Below are positions 58,510 to 64,000 of a stretch of DNA of 64,000 bases, piece after piece. Source of the DNA: Strigamia acuminata (Eukaryota; Arthropoda; Chilopoda; Geophilomorpha; Linotaeniidae); NCBI GenBank assembly GCA_949358305.1, contig OX442314.1, forward strand, positions 8,487,060-8,551,059, written 5' to 3'. The stretch's first letter is position 1. Every line of letters begins with the position of its first letter. The notes beneath the pieces are model-generated. The model was not told the origin of the DNA and did no database searches. It was given only the letters and a program-made list of their open reading frames with translations. Position numbers and translations under genes: made by a program.

Positions 58510-59740
58510 CAAATGTCGAAAATATGGTGAATGGTTTCGAAAATCGTCAAATTGAAAAATAGGTCGAGTCTATTATACTGTGTGTGTGGATAAAACAAGT
58601 AATAAAATTTCAAGTTTTAAAAATATTTAAAATAAAAAATTAAACTAAATTTATTTCCTTTCTGTTAAGCCTACTGTATAACTCTAATGCGGCAATGTGA
58701 ATTATGCTGGTATTAATTTGACATAAAATGGAAAACCAACCAATATATTTTTTTATTAAAGGCTTTTATTTAACTTGACTTGAACATTTGTGTTTCAACT
58801 TCCGGCTTGTTTCAACTTCCGGTTTATGTAATGTGGAAAAAAACGAATTAAAAGAGTAATTATAAGATTGGACAGTAGACTTTTCTGATGTAGTTTTTGG
58901 TCTAATTTCCAAAAAATATCACAAAATTAAGATTAAATGTAGTTCAAAGGTAGAAAATGCTGATTTACGGCGAAATTTAATTAAATCGGAGCGCCACCTG
59001 GCGGAACCCGTGTCCTTTAATGGATGCCAAAATGTTTGCCCAATAAAAATTTTGATGTTTTTGGTACAAAAAAAGGATTTAAAAAGTCTGAAACCTGACT
59101 TATTCGATTGGAAATTGCATTCTACACAAGCCTGTGTGTTTTTTTTCAATGTGGTTATGATATTGCTTGAAAAGCATTAAATCTGCACGACATAGCAAAT
59201 GGTGATGTGTCATTTGTTACAAGTACACGTGAACTGAGCTCCGCTCATTCACGTCACATGTATAAACACTCATACATGGTGGCACAATCTGGTGCCCAAT
59301 TATAAAAAAATCATTAGTCACATCATTATATCATTACAGCTGTAAAAAAAAAGTACGTTTTTACGATCGTAGCCAGCTACTGAATTTTAATTCGACCATA
59401 AAAAACCAAAAATATAAAAAAAGAACTGATTGGAATGTTTAAACAAAGTTTCCTATGTAGATTATGTCGCTGAAAACGATGGTGCTAATAACTTTTCGAT
59501 CGGACTAACGGTTGACTTTTAATTTGAAAAAACCGATCTTATTTGTGTAATTTTATATATAAAAAAAAGAATGAAGAAAGTGGTTGGATAAAAAACAAAG
59601 AGAAAACAGCGATTTTCCATAGGGATACAGCAGAGATACAGCATAAAAGCCTTTTTCCTAAAACGTAGTTTTTTGTTTTACTTGTTTAAATAATAAATAA
59701 TAAAAACCACAAATAGATTTTAATTTTTCTTTTTTAATTC
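58510..59740. other. Intergenic, dispersed repeats
   Basis: No gene. Contains the inverted relatives of the CYP intron 1 element (58750-59010 and 59430-59560) and a block shared with 53560-53620. Confidence 0.5.
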
Positions 59741-59744
59741 ATTC

Positions 59745-60005
59745 CTGGTGGCAAATGCTTGCAAATTGCTTATTGACTTAACTGTGGCACTATAATGCCG
59801 AACAAGTGATTTTGTTGCCGAAAAATTATCAAAAATAAATTTCCTGTACACGGGCCCATTCTGACAAAATTACGTATGATGATCTTCTCGACTAAACCAC
59901 AATGATGTCACATCTATGCGCACGTGCGATACAGTTTGAGCCATCTGTTGGCGTAAAAAGCAACTTGCCATTACTCTCGCAGTTATACTGTTTTGATTAC
60001 AGCAG
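59745..60005. repeat. Fused copies of the two NVL flanks
   Basis: 59745-59870 matches 48130-48270 (beyond the NVL 3' end). 59875-60005 matches 53075-53205 (beyond the NVL 5' end). Here they are contiguous, with the 4.8-kb NVL locus absent between them. Confidence 0.75.
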
Positions 60006-60072
60006 GTTTCAGACGAGTTGGACAAGGTTAAACAAGAGATAGAGAAGCGCGGATCGAGCATGACCGACGGAA
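60006..60072 (+). pseudogene. IFT57-like exon fragment
   Basis: A 67-nt stretch between a good acceptor (gattacagcag) and donor (ggaagtgagt) encodes VSDELDKVKQEIEKRGSSMT then DG. The RGSSMTDG tail is characteristic of the C-terminal coiled coil of IFT57, an intraflagellar transport subunit. No neighbouring IFT57 exon is seen on either side, so it is probably a captured or orphaned exon. Confidence 0.6.
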
Positions 60073-60296
60073 GTGAGTGCTAGAATGTTTTTATTCAAGT
60101 TTGCTTACTTTATTTCATTTTTTCAACGTTTTTATTTCATTTGTTCATTTGAATGTTTTCTTTGATTTTAAATATGTTTTCCCTATGAATAATACTGGAT
60201 GAAAACGAATAAAAATAAATAATAAAGCAAAACGAATAAAACTGAATAAGAACGACTAAAAATGAATAAAAGCCGGCATTAACCGTCGAAATTGAA

Positions 60297-60659
60297 CTGC
60301 AGCAAATCCTTTCACTTGCCGAGAAGAACACATTGGTAATATGCGCGCCACATTTCGGCACCACCGCCGAGGTCGTAACCGTGCGTTTGATCCCGTTTGA
60401 TCTGGGTACAAACTCCGACCAATCGAAACATATCTGCAAATATTGAAATGAAAAGAAAATCTTTGATTAAGTCGGTTAAGTCGTCTACTTGAGGAACGGC
60501 AAATGTCTCAATACGCACGATGTCCAAAACTTGAACCTCGTGTTGCGGGACGTGTCTTATTTGGCTTTTTAGAAATCTTTCTAAATCTTTCAACGAAATT
60601 TCGTCCAATTTCTTGATTCCCACTGCAGATGTCCTTTCTTTCTCGTTTTCTTTAGCCAT
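60297..60659 (-). CDS. Small unidentified protein
   Basis: A minus-strand frame opens at ATG 60657-60659 (MAKENEKERTSAVGIKKLDE) and runs about 115 codons to a stop near 60312. It includes LERFLKSQIRHVPQHEVQVL, IVRIETFAVPQVDDLTDLI and MFRLVGVCTQIKRDQTHGYD. It is soluble, charged and without cysteine or membrane patterns, and reads like a real compact protein. A possible acceptor (atatttgcag) just before MFRLVG hints at an intron, but no matching donor is visible. I do not recognise the family. Confidence 0.4.
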
Positions 60660-61036
60660 GTTGATATTAAACAACATCTGCAATATTGACACGCATAAAA
60701 ATAAAAAGAAAAATCAAGTAAAAAGCAAAATTAATGCAAAATATCGAATAAAACACGAAATAAACGTAAAAAAATCAAATAAGGACGTCCTAGATCCAGA
60801 CACGAGGGAGCAATGCGCAAAAAATGAGCCAATGAAAAAGCGTGTCAGCAAGGTACCACACGCTTTTTTCGACCAATCACATCAAACTGATCAAGTGGCA
60901 CTTTCGGTACTCATCGTCTGGCTCATTCTGTGCGCATCTCACGGAAAATGGCGAACAAGGCAAAAATATGTAAGGTGATAATCTGATAAATTGAAAAATA
61001 GACGTTTTAGACGTTTTATATATAAATATTTTTTAG

Positions 61037-62280
61037 TGATTCCAGTTAAATCGTCAACTGTGAGGTTTGCAAATATGGCTGGCTGCGAATCAGCCATCAA
61101 AGTATGATACATTTTAAATTTTAAATTTTTTGACCATGAAATTATTGTGTTTTATTTATGACGTTTTCTTAATTTCAGCACGTCAAAATGCTAATTACCC
61201 GCTTAATAGACCCAGATTTCAGAGTTTGGAAACACAAGCAATCCAATACTAATAACGAAAAACGGGATTGATTTGTGGAATTTTCTGATTTTGAGGTATT
61301 TTATTTGTATAGAAATGAATTTATTTTGTGAAATTTATTTCCAAATTTTTTTTTTAGACGGCTTTGGAAAGTGCAGTGCCATCGTTGACATGTGAAGGGT
61401 TTAGCAAGGTGTCGAATGTGACCTGGGATGACATGGGCAGGGTTCAAATTTGCGCGAATCAAATTTGCGCGACCCGAATTTGCGCGACCCGGTAAAAAAA
61501 ATCCCAAGTTCGCGCAAATCAAATTTGCGCGATTCAAATTTGCGCGATTCAAATTTGCGCAGACCCAAATTTGCGCCGACCCAAATTTGCGCCGACCCAA
61601 ATTTGCGCGAATTCGTTTGTTGCGAACGTGCGTGTGCAGGCGTGTTTCGTGCGTCGAACGTACGTGTGCGGGCGTCGGCGTAGAACGAGCGTGTGCGGGC
61701 GGCAACTTGCGTGTGCGGGCGTCGGCTTAGAACGTGCGGGCGTCGGCTTAGAACTTGCGGGCGTCGGCTTAGAACTTGCGTGTGCGGGCGTCGGCGTCGA
61801 ACGAGCGTGTGCGTGCGCAGGCGAGCGTGTGGTGCTTGTGCGTGAATTTTTTAACTTCAACTAGTTATTTTTACAAAATTGAAGAAAACAATGGTAAGGA
61901 AGGACTCCCATTGGTGAGAGATAAACAAATTCAAAGAACTCAGAATTTGTGGGTCACAACAGGTCAGGCTCCTGCCGACCTATGACGCAAAGAGGCGGCC
62001 GCCTCTTGGTCTCATGGGTCGGCATGGCCCTGCAACAGGTGATGGCCAGATGTGACAAATTTGCGCAAATTTGGACCGGCGCAAATTTGGGTCGGCGCAA
62101 ATTTGGACCGGCGCAAATCTGGGTCGGCGCAAATTTGGTCCGGCGCAAATTTGGTCCACTTTGCGCCAATTTGAGTCTGCGCAAATTTGAGCCAAAATAA
62201 ACACTGCGCAAATTTGGTGCTGGTCGGATGACATCGGGGTGTTGAAAGAAGTTAAGGAAGTACTGCGCTTGTGGATTTCG
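61037..62280 (+). pseudogene. NVL-like gene fragment (copies of exons 6, 7 part, 12)
   Basis: On the + strand, three splice-bounded segments correspond to NVL exons. 61037-61101 (65 nt, same length as NVL exon 6) reads SSTVRFANMAGCESAIK. A segment from 61179 resembles the start of exon 7. 61358-61434 plus 62235-62280 equals exon 12 (123 nt, as in NVL), containing VTWDD and LKEVKEVLRL. The Walker A and B exons (7 end to 11) are missing, so no ATPase could result. The exon-12 copy is split by the element at 61435-62225. Retained splice sites show it arose from genomic DNA, not from mRNA. Confidence 0.8.
61435..62225. mobile_element. AAATTTGCGC-repeat element, copy 2
   Basis: The left arm (61441-61610) is tandem caaatttgcgc with linkers and the right arm (62060-62220) is its inverted complement. 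Ends are gggcagggttcaaatttgcg and aatttggtgctggtc. A 9-bp duplication ggatgacat flanks it (61426-61434 and 62226-62234). The GC-rich core has gtgcgggcgtcggcttagaa-type tandem repeats (61640-61800). No transposase. The 9-bp duplication resembles Mutator-type insertion. Confidence 0.85.
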
Positions 62281-62444
62281 GTAATTGAATGAACTGCGAT
62301 GAATTGAATTGTTAATTTTATTTTTTTTAATTTATTAAGAAATGAATTTTTTTTGTGATTTTTGTTTGATTAATTTTTCTTCTTACAAGTTGTAATGAGC
62401 TCAAATTTCACTATAAAATAATAGTGAAATTTCTTTCTCATTGG

Positions 62445-63550
62445 TGCCGCATCGGGACTTATCAAAATTCTACTAAAACTCAACTCTAAAATCTTAACTG
62501 ACTAATCAAAGAAGAAATAATCAGTAATTAGTTCTTAAATAAAGGAAAAAGATTTATTCTTGGCTTGAATAAACTAATAGTAAAATACAATTAAATAATA
62601 GGAATTAAAGGTAAAAGTAATAATAATTGAAGGTGAAATGGCGAAAATAATACAAAATAGCGGCGATGGCTTGTCGCTCGCTCTCGAACTTCGTTCTTCA
62701 CTCGACGCTCGCTCTCGAACCTCGTTCTTCACTCGACGCTCGCTCTCGGACCTCGATACTCGCTCTCGGACCTCAATGCCCGCTCCAAACTTCAAAACGG
62801 CGTCCAAACTTCACTCTTTACTCACGATGTTCATTCCTGGTTAAACCGGACAAATTTCCGAATTCTTGGTGACTTGAACTCGGACACAATTCCGTTTCTT
62901 CTCTCTCAAAACTCGCAACAGATTCGGACACAATTCCAACTCTTCTTCCTTGATGACTCCGTGGTTGCGGCAAATTCCGCTTTATGTTGACTGGGACAAA
63001 TTTCCCAATGAGGATTTCTCATCCAAACAATGGCTGCTTGGCAAGAATGATGATCTCTCCAAACAATGGCTGCTTGGCAAGATGAAAATCCCACTGATGA
63101 ATATGCTCAATTAGCAAGATAAATTTCCCACTACTGGATGTACACAGTAGCAAGAACTCCCACAATAACTTTATGTTATTGTAAGAAATGAGTCTCAATA
63201 CTCAAGAACATCTCAAAACTGCTTTAGCAATTTGCAAGAAGGAGTCTAAATACTCAGGCAATCTTTCACCAAATCCACTTGAAGAATTGTATTTTCCCAG
63301 GGTAGATTTTGTGACTTGTTGCTCTCAAAGTTGATTTTTGACTGAAGATTTTTCCTCATTCTCTGCAGGAAGCATTTCCTGTTACAGGAAGCTTATGGGC
63401 TGGTTGCCCTGGCAACCACCCTCATGTCTTCAAGTTATGCCAGACTTCCTGTTCAGGCATAAAAAATAAACTCAAATAAAAATATGAAATATATAAAATA
63501 TTTCCAGACACATTTCTGTTCTTCATCTAGTGACCACTAGGGTCACTACA
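62445..63550 (-). repeat. LTR of a second gypsy-like element
   Basis: A 1106-bp unit starting tgccgcatcgggacttatca on the + strand and ending ggtcactaca. The ends correspond to those of the 21-34 kb gypsy LTR (tgcggcgatccggg ... ggtcaccaca). A polypurine tract follows (minus-strand aaaaaggggggaag, 63551-63564). It contains a 27-28 bp tandem repeat (cgctcgctctcgaacctcgt type, 62681-62790). The other LTR would lie beyond the window. Confidence 0.8.
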
Positions 63551-64000
63551 CTTCCCCCCTTTTTGGGTAGTTAGTTCCTAACTTCTCTAAACTTCATCGT
63601 CGTATCCCGAGGCGAAATCCTTGATGGGGTTTCAGACTCGGAGACCGAAAACTTCAGGTTGTCTTGGGATTTCGTTGGATCATTCCTTGTCGTAACCGAT
63701 TGATTCTGTCCAGCGATTACAGATGGTGTCCCGCTCCCAGGACTGAAATCCTGCCATCCGCTTCTTCCGGCAGCTTCCTTCAAGTGACCGGTCCAGTTGG
63801 CTCGAACAGGCAATTGATCTTCAGTTGTGTGTTCAAATGATCTGGAACAGGCATCTTGCAAAACTTTGCCTGAGTCATCTTGGTCATTCTGAGTTGCAAG
63901 ATTCATCACTTGTGTTGTCACTGCTGATTGTTGTTGCACCGCTGATGCATTTGTGGCTTCAAAATTAAATGGCTTTTGGCTTTCGATTGTTGTGGTTTCA
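63551..64000 (-). mobile_element. 3' end of a gypsy-like element, cut by window edge
   Basis: Internal sequence adjoining the polypurine tract. A minus-strand ORF (63571-63939 and beyond) encodes a Ser/Thr/Gln-rich C-terminal tail (GTPSVIAGQNQSVTTRNDPT) ending at 63571. It lies where ORF3 lies in the related element but is not recognisably similar. Confidence 0.6.

Noticed and set aside
58503-58512. P450 start three codons upstream
   Set aside because: That codon is TTG, not ATG; the first ATG is at 58501-58503.

Overview
The window is AT-rich, intron-rich eukaryotic DNA. Short GT-AG introns (about 40 to 350 nt), many transposable elements, a CYP4-type P450 and small secreted CS-alpha-beta peptide genes point to an arthropod. 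The species cannot be named from the sequence; a springtail or mite would fit the compact introns, but that is a guess.

Host genes I can reconstruct exon by exon with continuous reading frames are: PIGF (GPI-anchor ethanolamine-phosphate transferase subunit, + strand, 11.4-13.0 kb); Seipin (lipid-droplet and ER protein, - strand, 14.2-17.9 kb, convergent with PIGF); five small two-exon CS-alpha-beta peptide genes, all on the - strand, spread over 19.3-40.9 kb and pushed apart by transposons; NVL (double-AAA ribosome-biogenesis ATPase, - strand, 48.9-53.0 kb, 19 exons, 743 codons); and a CYP4-like P450 (- strand, 54.0-58.5 kb, 11 exons, 503 codons). A few orphan coding-like exons (7.3, 10.9 and 60.3 kb) are left unnamed.

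Mobile DNA dominates the rest. 0-10 kb: a dead Tc1-like element with about 255-bp inverted repeats, and pogo/Tigger-type MITEs, one carrying a 16-bp satellite and a second, nested element. 18.3-19.0 kb: a MITE with long inverted repeats. 21.3-34.2 kb: a young 12.8-kb Ty3/gypsy element (- strand) with paired 1084-bp LTRs, tRNA-Pro-type primer site, polypurine tract, gag, an A_AAA_AAC frameshift site, pol, integrase and a spliced ORF of unknown function where env would lie. 37.5-38.3 kb: gypsy remnants. 40.0 and 42.2 kb: LINE fragments. 42.9-48.0 kb: an apparently intact Ty1/copia element with identical 237-bp LTRs and a 5-bp target duplication. 56.9 kb: a solo gypsy LTR in a P450 intron. Right edge: the 3' end of another gypsy-like element.

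59.7-62.3 kb is a mosaic: copies of the two flanks of NVL joined without the gene, one IFT57-like exon, and an NVL-like fragment whose exon-12 copy is split by an element made of AAATTTGCGC repeats. Simple satellites of 15-40 bp fill many introns and intergenic gaps and create most of the spurious ORFs.

The candidates most worth following are the CS-alpha-beta peptide cluster, the gypsy element's spliced non-env ORF with its frameshift signal, the satellite-armed fold-back elements, and the gene-fragment mosaic.
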